A DNA stretch of 8,496 nucleotides. Source: CAMDHY01 sp943372725. GTDB lineage: Bacteria; Pseudomonadota; Alphaproteobacteria; Rhizobiales; Segnochrobactraceae. The translations under genes were made by a program, and so were the position numbers. How positions within the stretch are numbered: position 1 is the first letter of the stretch; the number at the start of each line of letters is the position of its first letter. Location of the stretch: the NCBI GenBank assembly GCA_943372725.1, contig CALRZT010000220.1, forward strand, positions 1 to 8,496, written 5' to 3'. The notes below the pieces were generated by a model. The model was not told the DNA's origin. It searched no databases and was given only the letters and a program-made list of their open reading frames with translations. Positions 1-6,341 of the stretch are shown piece by piece.

Positions 1-177
1 CTGATCCTGCGCAACACCAACCGCATCAACTTCCTCGACGGCTGCGCCCTGTCGGTGCCCTGCCACGCCCCCGGCACGGCGCCGGTCGGGCTGACGATCG
101 CCGGCGCCGGCGGCAGTGACCGGCGCATCCTGTCGATCGGCATGGCGGTCGAGGCGGCGATCGCGGCGACGCGGTAG
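1..177 (+). CDS. Amidase-family enzyme, C-terminal fragment (5' end outside window)
   Basis: The frame is open from base 1 and ends at a TAG, giving 58 C-terminal residues that begin LILRNTNRINFLDGC. The pattern N-T-x-x-x-N-F-L-D-x-C-A-L-S-x-P-C-H, then G-x-A-P-V-G-L, then G-G-S-D-R-R-I-L, ending in a helix (VEAAIAA), is the usual C-terminus of amidase signature enzymes (GatA / allophanate hydrolase-like amidases). These hydrolyse amide bonds with a Ser-cisSer-Lys triad. The catalytic core lies upstream of the window, so the substrate cannot be inferred. It is more likely a stand-alone amidase than GatA, because the P-C-H-x-P-G-x-A-P-V-G-L tail is typical of metabolic amidases, but this is recall rather than a search. 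The gene converges on the DUF3750 gene with a 25-nt gap. Family call fairly sure, specific function unknown. Confidence 0.8.
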   Translation: MILRNTNRINFLDGCALSVPCHAPGTAPVGLTIAGAGGSDRRILSIGMAVEAAIAATR

Positions 178-183
178 CAAGCG

Positions 184-199
184 CGGGCGAGGCCGCCCG
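184..199. terminator. Short GC hairpin between convergent genes, possible bidirectional terminator
   Basis: A perfect 6-bp inverted repeat (CGGGCG / CGCCCG) with a 4-nt AGGC loop fills most of the 25-nt gap between the amidase stop and the DUF3750 stop. There is no T-tract on either strand, so it is not a canonical intrinsic terminator. Its position between two converging 3' ends is the main support. Confidence 0.4.
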
Positions 200-202
200 G
201 CG

Positions 203-970
203 TCAGCTGCGGCCGTCGGCGGCGAAGGCGGTGGCGCTCACGCCGATGCGGCCGAGGCCGGGCAGCTTCAGGGCGGGCCGGCGCAGGTCGAGGCCGACGA
301 CACTGCCGAGCACGACGATCTCGAAGCCCTCGAGCCAGCCGATGTTGAGTCCGGCATAGCCGCCGAGCCGCAGCTTCGCGCCGGCGCCGCCGGCGGCCGG
401 CACCAGCCAGCGGCCGTCGTGGGGGAAGTCTTTGCCGATCGCCGTCGGCGGCAGCGTCGCCTCCATCTCGGGGACGGCGTCGAGCACCGCGGCGACGAAG
501 GTGTTGGAGTTCGGCCCGGGCCAGGCGCGGTAGTCGCCGAGCGTGCGGTGGGCGTAGCCGTCGATGGCGGCGCGGATCTGCGGGATCAGCCGCTCCGCCG
601 CCGGCCCGTCGGCGGCGAAGACGAGCTCCGGCATCTGCCCGAACCAGCGTCCGTCGGCGACGAAGCCGTTGCGGCGGATCGGCTCGCCCCAGGCGGTGTA
701 GTCCCAGCGCTCGTAGGCGTCCGCCCCGGGGTCCTTGACGACGATCCAGCTGTGGACGGCGAAGATGCCGCGCCAGCGCACGGTGCGGGCGGCGAACACC
801 CGCACCACCGCCTCCGGCTTCGCCTCCGCCGGCGGCAGCAGTCCGGCGCTCGAGCGGTCGGCGGCGCGCCAGTCGGCCGGTCCGTCGCCGAAGGCGTAGA
901 GCGCCGCGGACACCGCCACGGGCGCGGCGACGAGGAGGACGAGGGTGCCCGCGAGGACCTTCAGGATCAT
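203..970 (-). CDS. DUF3750 family membrane-anchored protein
   Basis: A 255-residue protein that I recognise as DUF3750, a proteobacterial family of unknown function. Residues 1-26 (MILKVLAGTLVLLVAAPVAV onward) form a hydrophobic signal anchor, so the rest is probably periplasmic. Conserved-looking blocks are R-V-F-A-A-R-T around 58-63, W-R-G-I-F-A-V-H-S-W at 66-75 (His73), R-W-F-G-Q at 108-112, W-P-G-P-N-S-N-T-F at 150-158 and L-P-P-T-A-I-G-K-D-F at 173-182. Start choice: an AGGG at 979-982 sits 8 nt before the ATG at 970, whereas the ATG at 976 is only 2 nt from it. A TTG at 1006 would add 12 residues and is less likely. The gene is divergent from tspO and convergent with the amidase. Family call confident; biochemical role unknown. 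Confidence 0.85.
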   Translation of the reverse strand: MILKVLAGTLVLLVAAPVAVSAALYAFGDGPADWRAADRSSAGLLPPAEAKPEAVVRVFAARTVRWRGIFAVHSWIVVKDPGADAYERWDYTAWGEPIRRNGFVADGRWFGQMPELVFAADGPAAERLIPQIRAAIDGYAHRTLGDYRAWPGPNSNTFVAAVLDAVPEMEATLPPTAIGKDFPHDGRWLVPAAGGAGAKLRLGGYAGLNIGWLEGFEIVVLGSVVGLDLRRPALKLPGLGRIGVSATAFAADGRS

Positions 971-1076
971 CGACATCGCCCTGCACAATGCCGGTGATCG
1001 CGGCAAAATCGCGTCCGCGCCGTCGCCCGGCGGCCGCGCTGCGTCGCCCGCGGCAACCGCGGCCGGCCGCCCCGCG

Positions 1077-1104
1077 TTGCAGTGCAGCGGATCACGGCTA
1101 AGGT
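1077..1104 (+). promoter_or_regulatory. Predicted sigma-70-type promoter of tspO
   Basis: TTGCAG (1077-1082) and TAAGGT (1099-1104) are separated by 16 bp and resemble alphaproteobacterial housekeeping -35 and -10 boxes. Transcription would start near 1111, leaving about 30 nt before the tspO ATG at 1142 and including its strong ribosome binding site. The placement also argues against a longer tspO frame starting at the GTG at 1082. Prediction from sequence only. Confidence 0.35.
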
Positions 1105-1141
1105 GGGGGCCGGGGCCGGGGCGGCCGCCCGGGGAGGACGC

Positions 1142-1633
1142 ATGGACTGGCAGAGTGGTCTCGGGCTCGTGGGCTTCGTCCTCGCCAACTTCGTGGTGGC
1201 GACGAGCGGCGGCTTCTTCCGTCCCGGCGACTGGTACGAGCGGCTGGCGAAGCCGCCGTGGCGGCCGCCGAACTGGCTGTTCGGGCCGGCGTGGGCGGTG
1301 CTCTACGTGACCATCGCGGTGGCCGGCTGGCTGGTCTGGCGCGAGGCGGGCTTCGCCGGCGCGGGGCTGGCGCTCGCCATCTATGGCGTGCAGATGCTGC
1401 TCAATGCGGCCTGGTCGGCGATCTTCTTCGGGCTACGGCGCATCGACCTCGCGCTGGGCGAGCTCGTGCTGCTGTGGTTGTCGATCGCCGCGACCATCGC
1501 CGCCTTCCACCCGATCCACCCCGGCGCGGCCTGGCTGCTCGTGCCCTACCTGTGCTGGGTGACGTTCGCCGGCGCCCTCAACTTCGCCATCCTGCGCCGC
1601 AATCCGGCGCGCGGGATCGACGTCCGCGCCTGA
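1142..1633 (+). CDS. tspO: TspO/MBR family tryptophan-rich membrane protein
   Basis: A 163-residue protein, the normal length for bacterial TspO. It shows the family signature W-Y-E-R-L-A-K-P-P-W-R-P-P-N-W at 31-45, then F-G-P-A-W-x-x-L-Y at 47-55, N-A-A-W-S-x-x-F-F-G at 88-97, and L-L-V-P-Y-L-C-W-V-x-F-A-x-x-L-N at 132-147. Five hydrophobic segments are visible (about 5-22, 47-67, 74-97, 103-122 and 129-149). TspO proteins are inner/outer membrane proteins that bind porphyrins; in Rhodobacter and Sinorhizobium they modulate tetrapyrrole-, oxygen- or stress-responsive gene expression. The ATG at 1142 is chosen because GGGGAGGA (1131-1138) lies just upstream and the family motif is properly placed. 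An in-frame GTG at 1082 would add 20 residues of unlikely low-complexity sequence. It lies 100 nt before fumC on the same strand; co-transcription is possible but not evident. Confidence 0.93.
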   Translation: MDWQSGLGLVGFVLANFVVATSGGFFRPGDWYERLAKPPWRPPNWLFGPAWAVLYVTIAVAGWLVWREAGFAGAGLALAIYGVQMLLNAAWSAIFFGLRRIDLALGELVLLWLSIAATIAAFHPIHPGAAWLLVPYLCWVTFAGALNFAILRRNPARGIDVRA

Positions 1634-1733
1634 GCGTCGGGAGCGCGGCAGCGCGGGGCGGCCCGTGGTGCTCGCTTTGGCGGCCGCACAATGCTACGCA
1701 GATCGGTGCCGACGCGGCATATGGGGGACTGTC

Positions 1734-3218
1734 ATGGGCGTTAGCGAGGCTTCGACGAGCCTGGGCAGCGACGTCTCCGTACCGAAGCTTCTGGACCTGC
1801 CGATCGGCATCGCCGCGACGGGCGAACGCCAGGAATTCGACAGCATGGGCCAGGTGATGGTCCCGGCCGACCGCTACTGGGGCGCCCAGACGCAGCGCTC
1901 GCTGCAACACTTCTCGATCGGCGGCGACCGCATGCCGAAGGCGGTCTACCACGCCTACGGCACCGTCAAGAAGGCGTGCGCCCTGGTCAATCACGCTGCC
2001 GGCCGCCTGCCCGACTGGAAGAAGGACGCGATCGTCCGCGCCGCCGACGAGACGATCGCCGGCATGCTCGACGAGAACTACCCGCTGTTCGTCTGGCAGA
2101 CGGGGTCGGGCACGCAATCGAACATGAACGTCAACGAGGTGATCTCTAACCGGGCGATCCAGTTGCTCGGCGGGACGCTCGGGACGCAGCACCCTGTCGG
2201 GCCGAACGACGACGTCAACATGGGGCAGTCGTCGAACGACACCTTCCCGACCGCCATGCACGTCGCCGCCGTCACCGCGATCGACGACGTGCTGATCCCG
2301 CAGGTGACGCAACTCGTCGAGACGATAGAGCGCAAGGCCGACGGCTGGATGGACGTCGTCAAGATCGGCCGCACCCATCTCGAGGACGCCGTGCCGCTCA
2401 CCGTCGGCCAGGAATGGCACGGCTGGGCCGGCCAACTGCGGGCCTGCATCGCCGATCTCCGGGCGAGCCGTGGCGGCCTCTACGAACTCGCCGTCGGCGG
2501 GACCGCCGTCGGTACGGGCCTCAACGCGCCGGCCGGGTTCTCGGCCGACGTGGCGGCAACGATCGCGAAGCTGACCGGCAAGCCGTTCGTCACGGCGCCG
2601 AACAAGTTCGCCGCACAGGGTTCGCTCGACGCGATGGTGCGGGCGCACGCGGCGCTGCGCGGCCTCGCCGTGGCGCTGATGAAGATCGCCAACGACATGC
2701 GCTGGCTCGCCTCCGGCCCGCGCTGCGGCTTCGGCGAGCTGAAGCTGCCCGACAACGAACCCGGCTCCTCGATCATGCCGGGCAAGGTCAACCCGACGCA
2801 GTGCGAGGCGATCGTGATGATCTCGATCCAGGTGCTCGGCAACGACGCCGGCGTCGCCTTCGCCGGCTCGCAGGGCAACTTCGAACTGAACGCGATGCGG
2901 CCTATCATCATCAACAACTTCCTGCATTCGGCGCGGATCCTCGCCGACGGCTGCGAGAAGTTCCGCACCTACTCGGTCGAGGGGACCGACATCCATCGCG
3001 ACCGCATCCAGCAGTATGTCGAGGGCAGCGTCATGCTCGTCACCGCTCTGTCGCCGGTGATCGGCTACCAGAACGCCGCGCACATTGCCGAGAAGGCGAT
3101 AGCCGAGGGCACGACGCTGAAGCAGGCGGCGCTGGCGTCCGGCAAGGTCAGCGAAGAGCTGTTCGACAAGACGATCGTGCCGCTGTCGATGGTCGGCAAG
3201 GGTCTCGGTGGCGCCTGA
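1734..3218 (+). CDS. fumC: Fumarate hydratase class II (fumarase C)
   Basis: The 494-residue product is an iron-independent homotetrameric fumarase that catalyses fumarate + H2O to L-malate in the TCA cycle. Hallmarks in order are D-S-M-G at 36-39, W-G-A-Q-T-Q-R-S at 49-56, S-G-T-Q-S-N-M-N at 125-132, S-S-N-D-T-F-P-T-A-M-H at 166-176, G-R-T-H-L-E-D-A at 212-219 (His215, equivalent to E. coli His188) and the signature loop G-S-S-I-M-P-G-K-V-N-P-T-Q at 344-356 (Ser345, equivalent to catalytic Ser318). Both residues show the same +27 offset, so the core aligns without gaps to the E. coli enzyme and the extra length is all N-terminal. The start is the ATG at 1734, with GGGGGA 6 nt upstream. No ATG, GTG or TTG lies in frame between it and D-S-M-G, so the N-terminal extension looks real. 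First gene of a probable fumC-cupin-mqo transcript. Confidence 0.96.
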   Translation: MGVSEASTSLGSDVSVPKLLDLPIGIAATGERQEFDSMGQVMVPADRYWGAQTQRSLQHFSIGGDRMPKAVYHAYGTVKKACALVNHAAGRLPDWKKDAIVRAADETIAGMLDENYPLFVWQTGSGTQSNMNVNEVISNRAIQLLGGTLGTQHPVGPNDDVNMGQSSNDTFPTAMHVAAVTAIDDVLIPQVTQLVETIERKADGWMDVVKIGRTHLEDAVPLTVGQEWHGWAGQLRACIADLRASRGGLYELAVGGTAVGTGLNAPAGFSADVAATIAKLTGKPFVTAPNKFAAQGSLDAMVRAHAALRGLAVALMKIANDMRWLASGPRCGFGELKLPDNEPGSSIMPGKVNPTQCEAIVMISIQVLGNDAGVAFAGSQGNFELNAMRPIIINNFLHSARILADGCEKFRTYSVEGTDIHRDRIQQYVEGSVMLVTALSPVIGYQNAAHIAEKAIAEGTTLKQAALASGKVSEELFDKTIVPLSMVGKGLGGA

Positions 3219-3270
3219 GGCGGGTCCGGCCTCGGCGCGAGACACCCGGAAAACAGGGAGGGGGCCCGAG

Positions 3271-3666
3271 ATGATCCGCTGCGTCCGCATCTGGACGGCC
3301 GAGGACGGCAATTCCAGCTTCGAGGAAGGCCAGATCGATCTCGCCGGCGGGGCGCGCGGCGACATCCTGAGCGGCACCGTGCCCGCCACCAGCATCTCGT
3401 TCCGCGAGACAAAGTCCGGCGGCACCTTCGCCTGGCACGACGCCCCGGCCCGGCAGTTCGTCGTGACGCTGAGCGGCACGCTCGACTTCGTGACGCGCCG
3501 CGGCGAGCACTTCACCATCCGCCCCGGCGACATCCTGCTCGCTGAGGACACCGCCGGCAGCGGCCACAGCTGGACGCTCGTCGACGACCAGCCGTGGCGC
3601 CGCGCCTACGTCATCCTCGCCCCCGGCGTCGACGTGGTCTTCGTCCCCAATCAGAAACCCGCTTGA
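3271..3666 (+). CDS. Small single-domain cupin protein
   Basis: A 131-residue cupin. The central block runs W-H-D-A-P-A-R-Q-F-V-V-T-L-S-G at 55-69, a turn R-R-G-E-H at 76-80, P-G-D-I-L-L-A-E-D-T at 85-94, then G-S-G-H at 96-99 with a hydrophobic last strand. This resembles a known group of small cupins with the pattern H-x-A-P-x-R-Q-x-V-x-x-L-S-G and A-E-D-T-x-G-x-G-H. The classical H-x-H(x)3-4E metal motif is reduced: His56 and His99 remain, and Gln62 sits near the usual Glu position. Start: AGGGAGGGGG at 3255-3264 lies 6 nt before the ATG at 3271; an upstream in-frame GTG overlapping the fumC end has no such support. The gene begins 52 nt after fumC and ends 19 nt before mqo, so it is probably co-transcribed with both. 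Substrate and role are unknown; it could be a small-molecule sensor, an isomerase or a dioxygenase-like enzyme. Confidence 0.85.
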   Translation: MIRCVRIWTAEDGNSSFEEGQIDLAGGARGDILSGTVPATSISFRETKSGGTFAWHDAPARQFVVTLSGTLDFVTRRGEHFTIRPGDILLAEDTAGSGHSWTLVDDQPWRRAYVILAPGVDVVFVPNQKPA

Positions 3667-3685
3667 ACGGCCGGTGAGCATCGCC

Positions 3686-5185
3686 ATGGCAGCAGCATCC
3701 GCCTCCACCTCACCCGACATGGTCTTCATCGGCGCGGGGATCATGAGCGCCACGCTCGCGACCGTGCTGAAGGAACTCGACCGGTCGCTCAGCATCACCA
3801 TCTACGAGGTGCTTGCGGACTGCGCGCAGGAGAGCTCGGACTCCTGGAACAACGCCGGCACCGGGCACGCCGCGAACTGCGAGCTGAACTACACGCCGCA
3901 GCGACCCGACGGCAGCGTCGACATCTCCAAGGCGCTCGAGGTCAACACCGAGTTCGACCTCTCCCGCCAGCTCTGGTCCTATCTCGTCCGCAAGGGCGCC
4001 ATCCCGGACCCGCGCGCCTTCATCAATCCGTGCCCGCACATGAGCTTCGTGTGGGGCGACAAGAACGTCGCCTTCCTGAAGGCGCGCTACGCCGCGATGT
4101 CGGCGCACCACTGCTACCACGGCATGGAGTACACCGAGGACCGCTCCACGATCGCAAGCTGGGCGCCGCTGATCATGGACGGCCGCGACCCGGCCGAGCC
4201 GGTCGCCGCGACGCGGATGATCACCGGCACCGATGTCGACTACGGGTCGCTGACACATCTCCTCGTCGGCCAGTTGATGCGGCAGCCGGGCGTCTCGGTC
4301 CACTACAAGCACCGCGTCAAAGGGCTGGCGCGCGAGGACGGCGGCCGCTGGCGGATCACCGTCGAGGACATCGCGGGCGACACCGAGGGAACCGTCTCCG
4401 CGAAGTTCGTCTTCATCGGCGCCGGCGGCGGGGCGCTCGCGCTCCTGCAGAAGTCGGACATCCCTGAGGGCCATGGCTACGGCGGTTTCCCGGTGAGCGG
4501 CATCTGGCTGCGCTGCGACGTTCCGGAAGTGGTCGGCCGCCATCACGCCAAGGTCTATGGCAAGGCCTCAGAGGGCTCGCCGCCGATGTCGGTGCCGCAC
4601 CTCGACGAGCGCATCATCGGCGGCAAGAAGTCGCTGCTGTTCGGGCCCTATGCCGGCTTCTCGACGAAGTTCCTGAAGCATGGCTCGCTGACCGACCTGT
4701 TCCGTTCGATCGAGCCTGGCAACATCGTTCCGATGCTCGCGGTGGCCCGCGACAACCTCGCGCTCAGCGAGTACCTGATCGGCCAGGTGCTGCAGAGCGC
4801 CGAGCACCAGTTCGCTACCCTGCAGCAGTTCTTCCCCCGGGCCGCCCGCCACGACTGGAAACACGCCGTCGCCGGCCAGCGCGTGCAGATCATCAAGCCG
4901 GATCCGAAGCGGGGGGGCGATCTCGAATTCGGCACGGAGATCGTCGCTGCCGCCGACAACTCGCTTGTGGCCCTGCTCGGCGCCTCGCCGGGCGCCTCGA
5001 CGGCTGCGTTCATCGCCATGGAAGTGCTGCAGAAGTGCTTTGCGAGCGAACTCACCGCGAGCGGCTGGCTGCCGAAGCTGAAGGAAATCATTCCCACCTT
5101 CGGCATCGATCTCATCACTGACGCCGATGCGTGCCGGGCCACCCGCGCCGCGACGGCGCCTGTGCTGAAGATCGACAATATCTAA
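3686..5185 (+). CDS. mqo: Malate:quinone oxidoreductase (FAD-dependent)
   Basis: A 499-residue peripheral membrane flavoenzyme that oxidises L-malate to oxaloacetate and reduces quinone, an NAD-independent alternative to malate dehydrogenase. Visible are the N-terminal FAD dinucleotide fold D-M-V-F-I-G-A-G-I-M-S-A-T-L at 11-24, the Mqo signature E-S-S-D-S-W-N-N-A-G-T-G-H-A at 49-62 running into C-E-L-N-Y-T-P-Q at 65-72, F-I-N-P-C-P-H-M-S-F-V-W-G at 112-124, and the C-terminal R-V-Q-I-I-K then L-L-G-A-S-P-G-A-S-T-A at 430-440. Length is normal for the family. The ATG at 3686 is preferred because GGTGAG lies 7-8 nt upstream; a GTG at 3674 would add four residues. A run of seven G at 4911-4917 lies inside the gene, but the frame stays intact. 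It follows fumC and the cupin gene, so it acts directly after fumarase in the same pathway. Confidence 0.96.
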   Translation: MAAASASTSPDMVFIGAGIMSATLATVLKELDRSLSITIYEVLADCAQESSDSWNNAGTGHAANCELNYTPQRPDGSVDISKALEVNTEFDLSRQLWSYLVRKGAIPDPRAFINPCPHMSFVWGDKNVAFLKARYAAMSAHHCYHGMEYTEDRSTIASWAPLIMDGRDPAEPVAATRMITGTDVDYGSLTHLLVGQLMRQPGVSVHYKHRVKGLAREDGGRWRITVEDIAGDTEGTVSAKFVFIGAGGGALALLQKSDIPEGHGYGGFPVSGIWLRCDVPEVVGRHHAKVYGKASEGSPPMSVPHLDERIIGGKKSLLFGPYAGFSTKFLKHGSLTDLFRSIEPGNIVPMLAVARDNLALSEYLIGQVLQSAEHQFATLQQFFPRAARHDWKHAVAGQRVQIIKPDPKRGGDLEFGTEIVAAADNSLVALLGASPGASTAAFIAMEVLQKCFASELTASGWLPKLKEIIPTFGIDLITDADACRATRAATAPVLKIDNI

Positions 5186-5274
5186 CTGCTCGGCCGAACG
5201 GGTGCAGCCGGGCTGTTCGTGCGCGCTCTCTGCGGCGTGACGTTTGCCCCTGCGCTCGACCGCGCCATCCCGCG

Positions 5275-5292
5275 CGGCACCCCCGGGTGTCG
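5275..5292 (+). terminator. Weak hairpin downstream of mqo
   Basis: CGGCACC and GGTGTCG pair over 7 bp (one G-U) around a CCCG loop, about 90 nt after the mqo stop. It overlaps a second, imperfect dyad at 5291-5328 (CGACGT and CCGG arms, with a 4-nt bulge). Neither is followed by a T-tract. The rest of the 245-nt convergent gap 5186-5430 shows no coding potential I would trust. A role in ending the fumC-cupin-mqo transcript is inferred from position only. Confidence 0.25.
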
Positions 5293-5381
5293 ACGTCCGG
5301 GCCGCCGCGGCGTGCCGGATCGACGTCGCCTGAATGGCGCGCCGGGGGAGGGCAGGACGTTGGCGACGAGATCGTCGTGAT

Positions 5382-5404
5382 CCGCCCGCGACTGCCGCGG
5401 GCGG
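5382..5404 (-). terminator. GC-rich hairpin downstream of the basic hypothetical gene
   Basis: A perfect 9-bp inverted repeat (CCGCCCGCG / CGCGGGCGG) surrounds a 5-nt loop. It begins 26 nt beyond the stop of the - strand gene at 5431 and also lies at the far end of the convergent gap after mqo, so it could act on either strand. No T-tract follows on either strand, so it is terminator-like rather than a canonical intrinsic terminator. Confidence 0.45.
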
Positions 5405-5430
5405 TGATGGCCAGCCGGAGGTGGGCGACC

Positions 5431-6102
5431 CTACCAGAGCCGCTGCGGCAGGCGACGCTTCCAGCGTTCGCCCGGCAGCAGGGCCGCGGCCGCCGGGTTA
5501 CGTGCGGCCCGCGTGCGGCTGCCGCGCGCGCCGGCGCCGCCGTCGGCCTCCGCCTGCGGACCGACTGCCACGGAAACCGGCGCCTCGACGACGCCGGGCG
5601 CCGGTGTCACGGCGGCTCCCGCCGCCACGGCCGGCCTGGACTTCGCCGCTTTCGGCGCGGTGGGCTTGCGCGTGCGCGTCGCCGGCTCGGCGGGGGTCCT
5701 TACGGCACGCGCCGGTGCGGCGACTGCCTCGGCGACGATGTCGTCGCTCTCGGCGGGCACGGCGATGCGGCGCGGGCGACCGCGGCGGGCGGGAACGGCG
5801 GCCATGCCCTCGTCCTCACGGGCGGCGCGGCGGCGCGTCGCCTCGGCTTCCTCGGCCTCCTCGCTCTCGAGCGCCGCCAGCACCGGGGACGGCGCCTCGA
5901 CGATCAGGCTCTGCAGGATGCGGCGCGCCGGCTCCGCCGCCTGATCCTTCGACCGGTCGGCAAAGAACGCCTCGGCCTTCGGCTCGGGCGCCGATGCGGC
6001 GGCGAGTTCCTGCTGCAGCAACGGGGTCGAGGCCCACAGGTTGGACGGGGCCTTGCGGCTCCGTTTCGTCTCGACCACGAACGGCCGCGCTTGTCGCTTC
6101 AT
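5431..6102 (-). CDS. Hypothetical basic Ala/Pro/Arg-rich protein with AT-hook-like core
   Basis: I do not recognise this 223-residue protein. It has a basic, ordered-looking N-terminus (M-K-R-Q-A-R-P-F-V-V-E-T-K-R-S-R at 1-16, then N-L-W at 21-23). A possible amphipathic segment R-R-I-L-Q-S-L-I-V at 60-68 follows, then an acidic stretch E-S-E-E-A-E-E-A-E at 79-87. R-R-G-R-P-R-R at 106-112 contains the R-G-R-P core of AT-hooks. The long Ala/Pro/Arg/Lys-rich tail is probably disordered and ends with G-E-R-W-K-R-R-L-P at 211-219. No signal peptide or membrane segment is seen. Start: GAGAGGA (6106-6112) lies just before the ATG at 6102, and the bases GAGGACGCATG are identical to those around the tspO start; an in-frame upstream start 18 codons earlier lacks this. 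A DNA-binding or nucleoid-associated role is a reasonable inference but unproven. Confidence 0.65.
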   Translation of the reverse strand: MKRQARPFVVETKRSRKAPSNLWASTPLLQQELAAASAPEPKAEAFFADRSKDQAAEPARRILQSLIVEAPSPVLAALESEEAEEAEATRRRAAREDEGMAAVPARRGRPRRIAVPAESDDIVAEAVAAPARAVRTPAEPATRTRKPTAPKAAKSRPAVAAGAAVTPAPGVVEAPVSVAVGPQAEADGGAGARGSRTRAARNPAAAALLPGERWKRRLPQRLW

Positions 6103-6137
6103 GCGTCCTCTCGGAAGGCTTTCGATTCTCAAGGAAA

Positions 6138-6192
6138 TCGATCGTTTCGCTCGCACGTCGATCGTACCCGGGACGTCGACTGTCTGGATCGT
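6138..6192. promoter_or_regulatory. Clustered TCGATCGT-type boxes, possible operator
   Basis: TCGATCGT occurs at 6138-6145 and again at 6158-6165, exactly 20 bp apart, which is about two helical turns. A related ACGTCGACTGT (6173-6183) resembles the ACGTCGATCGT that includes the second copy (6155-6165), and another GATCGT lies at 6187-6192. The cluster is 36-90 bp upstream of the ATG at 6102, where a regulator could bind. CGATCG is a common hexamer in GC-rich genomes, so chance clustering is possible. Confidence 0.3.
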
Positions 6193-6312
6193 TGGCGTTC
6201 CCCGCCGCGCCCGACGGGCGGCGGCGAACGGCGTCGACCCACCGGCGTGGGCGCAACCGCCTTAGCGGAGCGACCAATGGCGACGCTCACCGTCTCGGGG
6301 AACACACCCACG

Positions 6313-6341
6313 GGCATAGCGGTTCCGATAAGCAGAGCCAA
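6313..6341 (-). promoter_or_regulatory. Possible promoter for the basic hypothetical gene
   Basis: On the - strand, TTGGCT (6341-6336) and TATGCC (6318-6313) are 17 bp apart and lie in the least GC-rich part of the intergenic region. Transcription would start around 6306, giving a leader of about 200 nt that includes the GATCGT boxes. The -10 match is only moderate. Confidence 0.25.

Noticed and set aside
1578..3551. Very long - strand open frame (about 657 codons) opposite fumC and the cupin gene
   Set aside because: The + strand encodes an unmistakable fumarase with all catalytic motifs. The antisense frame is Arg/Asp/Val-rich without any recognisable motif and is open because of GC-rich codon bias.
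3710..4546. Antisense open frame within mqo
   Set aside because: It overlaps the clearly coding mqo, and its translation is low-complexity and without motifs.
4911..4917. Run of seven G inside mqo, a possible frameshift or sequencing error site
   Set aside because: The reading frame on both sides matches the Mqo family, including the L-L-G-A-S-P-G-A-S-T-A motif downstream, so the frame is intact.
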